The translations under genes were made by a program, and so were the position numbers. Below the pieces are notes generated by a model. That model did not search any database. It was given only the letters and a program-made list of their open reading frames with translations, and was not told the origin of the DNA. 64,000 bases of DNA from Formicarius rufipectus (taxonomy: Eukaryota; Chordata; Aves; Passeriformes; Formicariidae): NCBI GenBank assembly GCA_013399695.1, contig VXAU01002296.1, forward strand, positions 2,312,759 to 2,376,758, given 5' to 3'. Below, piece by piece: positions 39,501 through 54,500 of this stretch (positions are counted from its first letter, which is position 1; each line of letters starts with the position of its first letter).

Positions 39501-42500
39501 AATAATTTGATGGCACTGTTTCTCAGCACCACACAAAAGGAAAAACACTGAACAAAATTTAAGCAGGGAACAAACTAGTGTAACTGCAAATATTCCACAT
39601 AACAACAAGGATTTTTCCCCATCATAAGAAGACCATATCCCACTTGACTTCAGGTAGTAATATAGGCTTATCTACAGAACTCTGCCTTCAGAATTATTCA
39701 TTGATTGGTAAGTTTTCTTTACTTGAGCATATATTAAAATTTACTGAATCAGACTCTAATTCAAAATACTTGGTGTTACCTACCCACATCCCATAGTTGT
39801 CAATGGCATCCTCAACATCTTCTTTTTCAGCTGATGATGACATATGAAAGGTAGATTCTGAGTGCTCACCTACAATAAGAAAACATGTATTTTGATAACT
39901 CGTATGATGTAATTCTACTTATTTACACCCAGAGTGCATGTTGAATCATATTTGTGAGATAAATATTAACACAAATAACACATCCCCTCTCATTAGGGAG
40001 CTCCTACAGAGAAAATTACAATAACACAGATTTAAGATGCATCCATATGAATTTCTTTCTTCCGGGACATTTTAGCTTTTAATATATACAGGAAATTTGC
40101 AGGAATTCACTATAAATGGTCACAAACCAACCAATTCTGTTTCTTAAAGGTGCATGATCTTGATCTCTCTCTTTGACACATTGTGTGTCATACAGTAACT
40201 AGTTACATTCCAATTTTAATTGCCCAATGTGCTGTGCACAGAAAATGATGAAAAAAAAAATCACAGCTTTGAACTCTTTTAGGTCCCCAGCTTTACTCTA
40301 TGCATGTAACAGATCAGTCTCTAGACATAGGTCTGGACTGAGTATTTCAAACTGCTGCCTCATCTGTTGCAGAAGACATGGAAGGGACACTGAACAAAAC
40401 ATAAACTTGTATAATGTTGAGAAACAGCCCATGATCTGAACACTTCACTCCTACTGCTGAAAACTGGGTTCCACTCTTCACTGTCTCAGAATTTCTGTAT
40501 TTGTGGCACGTCACAAACTTCTCTCTCAGAAGCTGCAACTCACTGTTGTTGTTCTTGTAGAAGGCACACTGAACAATTGCAAGTAACAAGTACACAGAAA
40601 GAAACGAGTCCCAGATGCTCAGGTGTGGAATCTGAACAGAGACAGATGCTTTTCACTTTAATCACTCGGCACCTCCTTTCCCGCTCCATAATTCTACCAT
40701 TTCTATGCTATAGCCTTTCTATACACAAAGTTTCACTGTGAAAAAGAGATACAATACCCTTTCCACAAGAAAAATTAGCAAGACGGAGAAAAATTGATAG
40801 ATATCATCATAAAAATACAAAAGGGCACAGCAATAATGAGTCACAAGGCCAATCTCACTTCTGGCATTTTCTGCTTGAGGTGACTACTTTTGCAAGCTTT
40901 CCTTTCTTGAAGGGGACTACAAGCTTAGAGTTACAACTTGTATTTCTGAGCTGGGAACCCCAAGCTCCTCAGTCAGTCATACAGGTCTCCAGAGGTTGAT
41001 TCTAACCCAAAGTTACACAGTGTGAAGTAACAAACTTTTGCTCCAACTGCAGTAACTGCTGGGTAGAATTTCCTAGATTCTTTTGTAATTTGTTTTTTGG
41101 GTACTTCAGCACAAGGTATTTCCCAACACACAGCAGTCATTAACGGGTTGACAGCACTTATTTCACAGGGTTTTTAAGATGATCTATTGACGACTGTGGT
41201 GCATTTCAGACAGTCTGATAAATATGACAGACAATAATAACAGCAATAACTAATGATTATTTAAGGATAATGTTTTATAAGAAACATAAATATTTTCCCC
41301 TTTTTCTTGTTTTCAGCATCACAGAGTAGCTTTAGAGTTTACTCATGCTTATAGATATCCCAATACCAAGCTGTTTGTTCATGCAGATTAAGGCTTCAAC
41401 AAGCAGTAAAAACATAACAGATGTGCTGGTGGTCAGGGAGCATTTGTAGATAGCACCATAAAAGTTATTGCAGAGAATGTCATAAATTATCACTACTAAG
41501 ACTGCTATAATCAAAACCAGTCAAACTTCTTTTTAGTCTTGCCCATTAGTAAAGTCTTCACTAGCTGCTATTTGAGTCTGAACTCTCAAGATAAGATTTT
41601 AGGATCTGGAGCTCATGAGATTTATTTCATATATGGCTTAATCAATCTTGAAATTTCTATACAGTAGGCACTGAACAAGGGAAAGGGCAAGAAAGATAAA
41701 TGGCGACTATGTCATTCCAGTTCTCATTGTGTCAATAATTCTTTTACTAGATTGGAAAAATAATTCAAAAATAAACTGAAAAAAAAAAGACCTCTCATTA
41801 GCTGTAGCAAGTAAAAGTTTGCCTGTTCTTGGAGGAGTGATTCAAGAGTCTATTCTCTGTTGTACTGACTAAATTAACCAGCATTTTTGCCAATCATTAT
41901 CATGTACTTTTATTACTGGATACCTGCAGTGGGGTTAAATGAATCGGGCTTTGAGCCTAACACAAATCACTACATATACAAGATGCATATTCCCTACCTC
42001 TTATTCTGCCTGTTCTCTAGCTGACATAAGAAGTTGACTTTTAGTGTTCTTTCCAATTAGCCTTTATGTCTACTCTGTCTTCTGACATTTCCCTCCTCAT
42101 AAATTGTCTTACAATATTACTTTCTGCAGATTAAAGTCCAAAGTGGCTACCCTCCTATATTGAAAATATTACTTAATTTTGACCTAAAAATAGACTTTAA
42201 GAAGCTATTACTATGAATCAGCAACAAAGTAAATAGAATAGCAAATTTCATCTCATTCTACATTTAATTGTTCAAGATACTGTGCCTGTTTTCTGTATTT
42301 ACATCACTTAACTTTTAGAATTAAAAATATTTGTGCTGCAGGAATCACTATGCTTTGCTGGAGGAATTTAAATTGATTAAATTCAAATTCAAACATAAAC
42401 ATTTGATGGAAATTTTCACATGTATTTTTTAATACCTGATCTTCAAGATGGGTAAAAACCAACATGAGACACAGGAAAAATAGCTGACACAAAATGAGGT

Positions 42501-45500
42501 ATGGAAAGGCAGTCTTTCAGAATCATAGAATCAACTAGATTAGAAAAGACCTCTGAGATCATCAAGTCCAACCTATGACCCAAGACCACCTTGTCAACTA
42601 GACCACGGCACTGAGTGCCATGTCCAGTCTCTTCCTAAACACCTCCACGGACAGTGACTCCACCACCTCTCTGGGCAGCCCCTTCCAATGCCCAAACACT
42701 TTCTTTGTAAAGAACTTCTTAATGTCTAACCTAAACCTCCCCTGGTGCAGCTTAAGAGTGTGTCCACTTGTCCTATTGCCAGCTGCCTGGGAGAAGAGAC
42801 CAATCACCATTTGGCTACAACTCCCTTTCGATGCTTGTAATGTTAAAACATAGTATACAAATTGGAAGGAAAGCGAACCTCAGGCCTGCCTGAAAAGGAG
42901 AGATGACAGCATGTATGCTGGAGGAAGCCTATGTCATGGAAGGGTATTTGGTGTTGAATGGCAGACTATAGAAGGGACCAAACACATGTGCAGGTGCATA
43001 TTTCAGTAGAGCTTCTGCTTCCAGAACACCTTGCTAGAAACATTAATTTAATATTAGGAAAAAAACTTGCAAGTACAATATGCCTGTCCTTAAAAGAACA
43101 TTACAAAGAGACTGTTACGAATACCTTCAACGTTCTTGGCATCTTCTAAAACAAATTCTTGCAGTAGATCTGCCAAACACAAAACAGATGCCTTATTAAA
43201 TACTCCTAAAAGATTATGAAGCTAAATCCAGAACCACTTGAAGGTAACATTACCTGATTTCTGGTCCCTGTTTTTAGGAGAGGTGTCATTCACTTCGAAA
43301 TCAGATTTGGGAGTCTTCAGCTATGAAAGACAATTCAATGACGGAACACCAAATTCAATAGCTACATACTATTTAATGAGCAGAATAAGTAGGCAGTCTA
43401 ATATGAACAAATTAATTACCTGTGAATTGTTGGGTTTCTCCAAAGAACCTGGTAGTGAAAAATGTTTTGGAAAATGTTAATTTATTTAATTGTGCGTATC
43501 TTTTACTCCATTCAATGTCAGTAGTTTCTGCAACTACATATTAGTCCCAAGCATTATTTCACCAAGATTACAATACTTAACATTCAATTTACCTCATCAT
43601 GCAGCATTTGTATTAGTTTACAAGGAAAGAACAATTTATACTTCCTATCATGCCCCTTGGATTTAAAAAGTAATTATCACAGAACTATGACAATTTCCGT
43701 AAAGCAACAAGGTCATTCTTGTTAACAGAACAAGATCAAAATATTTAGTCCTTTTGCTGAACTGAATTTTGATTTCTAAAAGGATTATTTCAAATGCCAA
43801 AGTTGGTCTGCTGTAATGAAGGATCATAAAACAGCATTATGACTATGATTATTCTACAAGTGCTTAATGTTGTGGAGCATTTTCCTTTCTATTGAAGGGA
43901 CTGAGAAAGCATGGGTGCAGACACAGGAACTTATATATGCGTAACAAGGTAAAACTAAGTCCTCACCAGATTGTTGTGGTTTAGCTTGCAAGGGAATAAT
44001 AGAAATAAATGTTGTTTGGTTTTAATCAACATTTATAGAATAGTTCCAAGTATTTGTTTTTTTAAATTTTGCCCTACATTACATAATTTCTAAACCTACA
44101 GAATCTACTGCCCCACCTGTATTTCTCAAATCTTCTGTGTTAGCCATCTTACAGTCTGAGTTCTCTCATGAAATAAGTATATGAAATGTTACTAAAAATG
44201 ACTCTGTGGAAAACATTTTATATTAAAACAAAAATGGCAAACCAACATTAAAAAACAAACAGCATTTGATTTCACTGGACCTGGTGGTCTAACAGTATGG
44301 AAAGAGCTTAGCAAGATTACCATAATCACCTTTTACTGTCTTTCACACTGAAGTTGGACTTGTCTTAAAATCATGCAAAGCAGACTTCTACAACAAATAC
44401 TTAACAACTACATTTCAAGCTCCTAGGAACCCATAATGTTTTGCTCAAGATGCTAAGAAGACAGTGTCACAAACTACAGGCAGAATCTTCAGCAACAAAA
44501 CCTGAACTTTTAGTCCTGTTTTAGCCCCTACACAAGGCAGAATAAAAAGCTACCAAAAGTTGAGCAAGGGGGAAAAGCATGCTTAGCCAGCTCAGAGCTG
44601 TCTTCTGCTGCATTATCATCCAAGGAAGTTAAAAGTTCAGAAAGGCTCAGTCCTAAACCACATACACTTTCAACACCTGAATCAAAAAAACTACACACAC
44701 ATCTAAAGAGCACACACAGTGCAAACAACCTCCTTTGCAAACTGGCCGGCAAGCACTGTGATACAGTGTTTAATAAATATAAATGCATTTCAGTGGTATA
44801 GTTCACATCTACATCATGGCAGCACTTCTAAGACAGACACTCATACAAGTTCACTTCCACCTATAAATGCTTACAGACAAACATTAGCCCATCAGAAAGT
44901 TACCATTGCTGCCTTCTGAAAGAATCTGGGAGCATGCTCCATGTCTCACTGCAGCTGGAAGCAACACACTGGATGACACCTTTCTCAAACTTTGAGAATC
45001 TGCCTGTGTAACCTAAAACACATGAATGAGAATTTGTACAAATGCATTTTCAGGTCATTTCTACTCAAAAAGCTCCTGCTTAAGTCCATTTGTGTAGCAT
45101 GGTCTCAAATCTTTTTTTCATATCCTTGGAAAGAATGTGTCAAGACATAGCACATTGGAAAATCACAGTATTTGTGTCCGTTTTTGGATCTTGGGCAAAA
45201 AGATCCAAACTTTCACAACTCATCTAAACTATTCTGTCACATGGACAAACCTTGCAAACTGGACAACCACAAAAGAAAATTAATGTGTTTAACTCAAGAT
45301 GCAGGCTATGAACCAACAGCTGCAGGTCAGTATTTGCACTGAACTTGTACCTGACATTCAAGTTTGTCAGATGTCAAGATGTCAAGTTTGTCATCAACAT
45401 TGATGTTCCCTAAGCATGTATCCTGCAGTAGTGAGTGAACACAGTGCTATTCCCAGTCGTGAGGGTCATTAGGCCTGGTCAAAGACCAGCAAGGCAAAGC

Positions 45501-48500
45501 TTAAAGCTACCTTAAAACTAATAGCATTTAAGCCTTGTACTTTTAAAAAAAGAATGGGAAGAGTTCATTTTTCCTCACAAGAAAAGCTAGAGGTGGGGTA
45601 GCTACAGATTCTGCTCATTACCACAAACGGAAAGAACTAAAAAGGCAAACACAGCCAGCATGTAGGTACCTCTGATGAACGTAACTTTCAAAAGGGTCAG
45701 AGTACACCTACAAAAGGTAGAGAGGTCCTGTTCAGAGGCAGCTCACTGTCTAGGTTGTAGACCCCAAAGGCAACTGCTGAGCAGGTCAGAAGACTAGAGC
45801 AACAATTCTGCCAGCCTCTTTGAAAAGGTCAGAGTATTTCAAGCAGCAAGAAACTTCACTACTTCAATACTATACTAGAAACCAAACTCAGAGGCCAGTT
45901 GCTATGAAACCCAAGCCATTTGCTTGACCTAACTTCATCCCAATCCTAACTGAACAGCTGGCCTAGAACAGAAGTATTTAAAAGGTTCTCAGTTACAAAT
46001 ACATGGAAAAAGCAGGAAAAGAGGAAATAAGCCTTATCAACAGTAGGACTCAAGCCAAAAGCAAGCTCTTTATTGTTTCTGGATCTTATTCCCACCCCCT
46101 GTAGTGGGAATGCCCATGTCCTTCAAAAAAATACCTCAGAATCCCAGGGAGATTCAGCATCCTCCTCCTGCTCAGCTCCCACTGCTGCCAGGGCACCTAC
46201 AAATAAGGTAAGAAGAGAGATGCTCGAATGCTTGTATTTCACTCTGCTTTTCCCCATCAGTCAAGCCCTGCATCCAAAAGATGCAGGTTCTATTGCCAAG
46301 GATAAACAAAGAAGTGAGTTCTGTTCAAGGGTATGGGAAGATGGCTAGGTGTAAAAATTAGAGGAAACTTATATAGACATCTTCACAAAATATATAATGG
46401 TACAAAAATTACAGGGTAAAATGCAGCTGCTACTCCCTGGATGGAGTGCAGTTGGCATGCTCCATCTTCATTCCCCACATAACAGGAAGCACCTGCTAAG
46501 AGGGATGGAACAGAGGGTGGAGACACCATGGACAGGTTCTGCAGAAATCACTGCAGGAAGGGGAACTCAGTGGCACTTCAGCTGATAACCTGCATAGCAC
46601 CTGTCAGCCAAGGGACAAAGGAGATGTCCTGTTTCTGAGCCAACAATTGTGGTGAAATCTCTCTCCTCAGATGAACTTGGTTCACTAAAACCTAACTGTG
46701 ATACTTACACACACCTGCCTCCAAGGCACAAGCACTCCCCACTGTGAATGTGCTCTCTTTTTTTACTGTACCTTTAAAAGCGAAGCAAGAGAATTTTGCA
46801 CCAATCAGTAACAAAGCTATTTATGACTAAAGTCACTCAAGCTCATCCTAAACATATAGTATAAAAGTAAGTTAAGAATGGGGGAAAAGTGAGGGAAGAC
46901 TCCATTGTAAGCGCTGGGATCACTTGATGGCTAAACCTATAAGGAGTCTGTTGGATAAGAACTGTACTTTGTGTGTGCTGAATACTTTTATTGGGGTTAG
47001 AGCTTGTTTGCGTACTGCTTTAAATAGTTTTTGCAGTCAGATACTATCACTGGCAATCTTTGAAGCTGTCACAGTTTTGTATTAATAAAGAGTGTTATTC
47101 TGTAAACTGTTAAAACAAGTCCTTCACAGGCACTGGCAGTTGCCAGCAGCAGGTAAGACACTCAAAGTGGGAAGACCTACCGAGGGGTCTCCCTTATGCT
47201 GTTGGTTTTGCACCCTGAAAAGGGCAATCAAAATGCCCTTGATACAGACTGTTCAGTGATGGGTCCCCATAATGGGATGCTAACAAGACTGGTTGGGCAC
47301 AAGTACCTCGGCTTTCCTGGGGCACTGACAGGCAAATACATCACTGAGAGTCAAGGAAATTTCCTCTTTTCGTGTCATAGAGTTTCTTCACACCCAGACA
47401 CATCATAGTATGTCCCTTACACTGCCAGCATCATTTCCTTCCTTTCCAGCAGAAGGTGGCTATTCACAACAGATGACACAGCCACAGGCAATACCAAAAA
47501 TGCCTGGGTAATGTTCAGGAACAGATTCCAGTATGCTGCAGTCCTGCTGTACATAGAGATTAGGTCATCTCTCTTCAGCCTACAGCTCCAGAATTTGGCA
47601 TTTACTATCACTTCCCACTGTATGGGGTACCACAGAAACACTATCCAAACCTTCCTCACACTAACATCACTAAAGCCACCAGGAAACAATGCTTCTTTTG
47701 TAGAACTACCAGGAAGGATCTTCTGTGACAGAGGTGTTACACTGCACCTTCCCAAGGGCTGAATAATTAAGCACTGCCTTTTAAAAATAGAGTACAGGCT
47801 CACAGCTCAAACACTTACCCAAACACACAAGAGCCGTTACTACCTCAGGGAGTTAAAATTCAAATCTCTTCTCTACCAGATGATTCTAAGGTTCGGTTTC
47901 AGTGAGCTCCTGGCCAGATTATACTATCTTATTTCTCTGTTTTAAGCTACACAGTTAGGTAAAACTGAGGGAGGATTCAGTTGTGTAGATAGATACACAC
48001 AAATAAGGGCGAAGGCCCTGGAGACCAGTGAGGGCACCCACCTCAGAAGAGGCAACTGGTGGTTCCACCCTGGACTCTGACTACTTACATCATGCCAAAT
48101 GCACGCTTATGGTAACATGCATACAGACAGATGAGCATGCAGAAACACAACACTGGAACACAACAGGTTTTGCCAGACAGGCCCCATGTGTAGCATTTGA
48201 TCACCAGCTACACAAGCTCTGGCAACATCTACCACAGAGTTACTCTCTGGAGACGGACAATGGAAACAGCACCTTCTCCTCCTACTCTCAGATCTCAGGA
48301 AAGTATCAAAGTGCTCAACTCTGACCAAGCTGGTAATGTTTTCAAGCACACACAAGTGTGGTGCTGGAGAAGCCTTCTACTTTTTAAAACTGGACAAGGT
48401 GAGGCACTATAAGAGAACAGAGTTCTCTCAGCTTGACTCAAATCTTTCCCTGGTTTCAGCCAAGAACAATCACAGGTTTTCTGTCACATAGTACAGGCCA

Positions 48501-51500
48501 GAAAAAGGGAATACTGATGTCACACACAAGACACTCTAATCCTCCTCCTATTTCTCGCCTGTGCATTTTGTTCAGATCACTTCAGGAAAAACATGGCGAC
48601 AAATAAGAAATGGCACTTGCTTCATATATCATTGCCTGGAATACAGAACCACAGTTTCAGTTTTTTGAGAATGAATGAAAAGAACAAAAGCTGCTCTCTT
48701 TCTCTGCCAAAGCCCACAAAGATTCAGAGGCAAGGGAAAAATCCTGCTATCTCAAAAATCAATCACCATTTTAGTTAATTTTCTGTGCATTAATATTTGT
48801 AGAGGAAGAATAGGGCACAGTAGGTACTAACTCATTCCTCTCACCAGAGTTGTCTTTTGAAGCATTGTAGACTTCACAGCTATCATTACCAACAGAATTT
48901 TTCACATCCTCAACGACTGTAGTTTGTAGCTTTTCACCAGTGTCTTCCTTCTCCTGCTTCTCAACTTCTTCCTCCTGCTCAGGTGATTCTTCCTAAAAGA
49001 GATCAAGTAAAGCAGCTGAAAAGAATGGAAACAAGCATTGTCTTTGCTCTTTCTCCATCAGCAATTCCTCATGTCAGTCTAACCCTAGCTTCAATAAGTT
49101 ACATCATTCTGGAAGACATGACTTTTTTCCCCCCTACTTTGCTCCAGGGAAAATCACTAGCTTCCTGCTCTCAATGGCGGATTTCTTTTTGTTTCCTCAC
49201 TTTCAGCCATCACACAATGGATTTTCCTAAATGGCAGTAAATCTTAACATATAAAAACTAGATACAGAACTGAGAAAATTCTAACTGATTCCAGAAAGAG
49301 TCTACTGCCTACTCTTTTTCCTGCAAAACCATATTCTTACACCAAAGAAACTGTTTTGGCTAGGAGTCAGACATTATCTAATATTAAAAATGGATTATAA
49401 AAGACAGATATATGTGAAGAATATTTATTAACAGAAATTCAGTTTGCCATTTGTTTCTTACTTATATTACTCTTAGGAAATACCCCCGTGATTGAATCAT
49501 CCCTATATGCTTACTTTAGTGTTCCAATGAAATGCTGCTCTCAAATTTTCTTCATGCCTATTTAAGTGTAAATTTTCACTTCCTTGTTTCAGTGGTTCAC
49601 AGACTTTATCATCTACTCCTTCATACTGCTCTTCTTCAGTATCTTCATCATTCACATGCTCAAGAATGACAGAGATTGGTCTTTCACTTTCAAGTCCTGG
49701 ATTTTTTTCTGCTGACCAAGAACTATTATCACTTTCAAAGTCAATACTGAAGCTTGACTTTTTCTCCTTCAGGCCACAGCTATCTGAGGAAGGTTGAGGT
49801 ATCTCTCTTTTCCAGTCTGTCATTTCAGAGTCTGCAAAACAAGAGTCAGCATTTCTGTGAAACTTCTCCTGAGTCATGCTTTTCCTGTTGCAGCTTTCTT
49901 GTGTACCTTGCAGATTATTTAGATTTTGAAAGACAGCTTGTTTTGGTACTGACTTGCAAGATACTTCATTATTCATGATCTTTGCAGATACTGGCATTTT
50001 ATTTTCTTGCAACTTTTCATAACAGCCAGCTATGAAAGACACCGGAGTATCAACAGATTCCACCACCTTTTCATCCTGTTCTTTACTCATTTTATCATCA
50101 ATGCAGACATCTCCAGTTCCACACTGAGCTTTCTCTTCATACTTAGCTTTACTAAAATACTCTAATTTCTGATTAATTTCCCCTTTAGGTTCTGTTTTTA
50201 TCCCCTGCTCCTCTTTCAGTATTTCATTAGACAGAGTTTCTTCATCTTCCAGCTCTTCCTCCTCCTTTTCATCTTCAGTAAAATCTTCCTCCTCCTCCTC
50301 TTCCTCTTCCTCATAATCTTCATCTCCACTGTCATTTTCATCATCATCATCTTCCTCTTCCTCTTCCTCCAATTCTTCTTCCTCCAGGTTGCTTAGAGCT
50401 GAGACATCTTGATTAACCAATTCTTCACTGTCTCCTTTTTTCAGGTTTGCATCTGCAGGGATTTGTTGTTTGAGACTTTTCTTTGGTGACTTAGGACTTT
50501 CAATTCTAGAACCTTCACCATCACCTTAAAAGGGAAAATGCATGTGAACAGAAGAAGTTAAGTAAACAGCAATAGGCATGTTATCATATTAATGCACAGG
50601 AGAGCAGCCATATGAGAATGCTTGGAAATAGAGACAGTTAAGGTTGGGCAGGACGGAGGATGGACTTTATGAGGGGGAAAGGCTTAAGAGGGGATTAATA
50701 TCTTAATTTTAATGACATTTTATTCTGAATTATTAAATGCTGCGTTTTCAAAATGCTACTTTTCTCATTTACTATAGAAAAAACCCCAAAACAAACCCCA
50801 AAAACCTACTTAGCACATTTACTTTTACCTATCAGTGTATCATGCAACTTTTTCCAAATAGCTTACTGGTTTTCCTGAACTGCTGCGAAGCATTCATTAG
50901 CAGTGTCAAGTTTGGTTTCTGCAGCTTCTGGAAATAAAGATTTGAGAATTTTTTTAACATAACAAATGCTTTGTTCACTTCAAATCTTAAACAGTAAATA
51001 TAACCAGACTTGTCCTTTAGATAATGCTGGCTTCATCCTATATTTCTAGCTACAAAAACACCATATGCAATTCAGGGAGTATTTCAAACTGTGCAAACTG
51101 GCACCCTTCTGTAAACTGTTTCCAAAACTCTGTTTGTATGCGTAACAGTTGGAAAAATCTGTCTCTAGTATTTATAATACTTAATTAAAATTCAGCTATA
51201 TTTAAAATAGCAGTTCTAGGATGCTTACTTACAAATGTGCACAACTCAAGTAACTGTTATGGTCCCTAGACTTAATATATAAATTAGTTCCTGCAAGTAC
51301 ACTTAGCAAAATAGCCCTAAATTTCAAAATCATGCCAGAAAAATGCATCATTTCTATTTAAATCAGTGCAAGAAAATTAAATCATGTTAAAACTAAACAT
51401 GTGTGCATCTCCAGCATTACAGAGTTGGTTGAACTACCACACTCAGGTTCCTCATCACTGCAAAATCCCAATGCAACAGAACAGATGTTCCAGACATCGC

Positions 51501-54500
51501 TCAGGAACTGATAATTCTTCAGATCATTTGTAATAACAGTAGTGGGCAGAGCTCATAACTGGCAAAAAGAACACTACCCGAGTATTCAGAAATAGAGGTT
51601 AAACATGCAGAGCGAGATCACATGCAAGCACAGAATGTCATCTTATAGAAGAGAAAAGATGACCCATTTGAGTAACTCATTCATTCACTGAGCACTCTTG
51701 AGGAACCTGCTGAGGAGGAAAGGAGAACTAGGTGATGAAGGATTTATGTAGATCTTGATAAATAAATATACTTTTTCTTTATCAGTTAGAAATCTATCAT
51801 TGCATTTACAGGAAACAAAAACAATGTTTGGAGAAGAACAGAATAGGTTATAAAAGTAACTTTAAAGGTTTTAGGGTCTGCAAATCTAACTCAAATGAAA
51901 AAGAACAAATTAAACTATATGGTTGTTTATCTTGTCACCTACTGCTCTTTTGCTCCAAACTACAAACATACTGCATGCTCTGCCCCAGCTACAGGTCTTC
52001 TAGGAAAAACTCACAGTAGAAGAAAGGCTGGCAGGCCAGAGATTGCTTCTAAAGAGAAAACAATATTGGCTGGAACAGCAGTGTCTTTCAATCCCAAACA
52101 AAACATGCCTTCAAGTCCCTTTTTTTCAGGATGTTTTTCCTGTAATTGCACCATACCTTGGGGGTAAAATCGAATTCTTCTTCCTCAGAGGTATGCCAAC
52201 TGTCATCAATCCCCTCCTTCTCAGAGCTTCTTGAAAAGCAAAGCAAAATGAGTAATGTGTGTCTCAAATCATCCCTCAGGTAAGTGTTAGGTACTTTTAA
52301 AGTCTCACCTTATTGAGTCTCCTTGGGAAAAGTCATCTGTTGCTGTTCAAACATTAATTGACATTAGTTTAAATTAGATTGAGCATATTAAAAATTAACT
52401 AGCACATATAAACATATAACACAGACAACTCTACAGGTCCTAACAGAATGATGCTTCAGGTAGTCAACTCAATAAAAGGTGGCATGAATTAATGCATTTC
52501 CAAAACAAAACTGCTCTTTTCAATCTACACAGAAATAAAGAGAAATAAAGTAAAAGAAAGAAAGAAAGAAGACCAGAGCTATAACCCCTTTGGACTCTTA
52601 CATCTAGAAGTTTAAGTAACATGTCTAAATGTAAAAAAAAAAAAAAGACAAAGCATAGCAGAAACATGCTATGCTAGTAAACTTTGAACAAAACGGTGGT
52701 GGTTTAGCAAAACATTAAGTAAAAATACTCATATTACACATATGAGTACACATCACATGCAGAGGTTTTACTATTCTAATGTAGCATTGTGCTTTAACGT
52801 TATGGTATATACTACCATATATATATATCTACATATATATCTATATCTGTATATATCTGCTGTTCTACACAGTTGCAGATTATTCTGAAAAAAATATTAA
52901 AAGCATAATCAAGACTTAAAGCTTATTCTCAGAAAAATCACTGCACCAAAAAGGGTGTTCCGCAGACAAAAGGGGCAAAACCAGGGCATTCTATACCACA
53001 CTCCCAGCATTCACCAGTGTTACAAAGGCAATCTGCACATAGGATCAGAGGATAAATCAGGTCAGGAAGGAAGTCTCTTAGCCAACTGCCTTCTCAAAGA
53101 AGGTTCAGCTGTGAGGTCAGGTAAGGTTATTTAGGGCTTTACCCACCCTGGTCTTGAACACCTTCAAGGAGAGTGTACAACATCTCCGTTCTACTGTCTT
53201 TACCGTTTCCACATCCAATTAGAAACTCTCTCATTTCTATTTATGCCTCTTGTATCTCTGCCTCCTGTCATGCACCACCGAGAGCCATCTGGCTTTGTCT
53301 TCTTCTCATATGTACTAGAAGCTGCCACGAGGTCCCCTTCCAAGTCACCTCTTCCCTAGGCTGAAAACACCTGGTTTCTTCAGCCTCTCCTCGCAGGGCA
53401 AGTAGTCCTGTCCCTGATGAACCTGATGGCCCACCACTGAACGTGTTCTCTGTTGAAAAAACAATCCCTACTGCACTGGTGGGTGAAATTATACCTGGGG
53501 TGCTTGAACACAATCTAGCAAGTGCCAAGTAGGGAGCTGATAAAATTGATTATCCATCTCTTGGTTATGCTGCTCTTAAGATAACCCAGGACACACTGTT
53601 GCCAGGGCACTCTGCTGGGTCATTCTCAGTTCACTCTCTGCCAAGACCCTCTGGACTTTCTCAGCAAAGCAGCTCTCCAGTCAGGCAGCCTCAGCATGTT
53701 TTATAGCAAGTGGGTTTTCCTTTCATGTGCAGCCTTTGCAACTGGCCTTGCTGAATTCTCTAAGACAGACCTAACAGTTCATTTACACAGCTTGTCAGGG
53801 TAAATGCCTCTGACTGGCAGCACTGCCCAGAAGTGTATCTACTAGTTCTCCCAACTTAGGGCTATTTGCAAACTTAGTGAGAGTGCACTCCAGCACATCA
53901 CTGATGTACTAAAGAAGCCTAAACTGTAGGAATCCAGCTTGAAGACTGCTAAAACCTCTCAACTATCAACAGCTAAGATGAAATAAAAGGGCTCTTCACT
54001 TCCCAAAACAGAAAGGAAAAACAAACACAATCTCCACCTAGTAGCTATTACCTCAAGTTCTTGATAACTAATTCTTGTTAACTATTATAACAAAATGAAG
54101 TTGCTTATAAACAAGAGTCTGGTGACCTTCCAAAGAGTTGCATGATGACAACCAAACTAAGGTCTTGTGCAGAGTCATGCAAGAGAAAAGAAAACAAAGG
54201 CATATCATGCCTGAAGACATCTCCTCTACTAGCAGTAAACTACAAATGAGTATGCAAATTTTGTCTGTTCTAAAGACAGGGCTGGTGGAAATTTTGATGA
54301 GTGCATCTCCTGCCCCACATGGGGCTTCTGGACAATGAAATACAGAGTGCATGTCATGCAGATAAAATCTAGAAGCTGAAACCTCCAGAGCAAGAACAAG
54401 CTAACAGTTAAGATACCAGCACAGTGTCTAATTTTTATTGTTTCCTCTTGCAATATTTAAAAAATATTAATTAGTTGTACCTACCACAATTTTTTATCTC

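Larger units (their letters stand above)
38262..43124. other. ANKRD26 introns 21 and 20
   Basis: Apart from exon 21 (39,784-39,869), this 4.9-kb span is AT-rich intron. The only repeat I recognise is the CR1 at 42,519-42,835. Further small symmetric exons could be hidden here. Confidence 0.5.

Noticed and set aside
44904..45012. Joining exon 13 directly to exon 15
   Set aside because: It would be in a second open frame that hits a stop at the donor side; inserting exon 14 (ESPWDSE motif) restores phase and family similarity.
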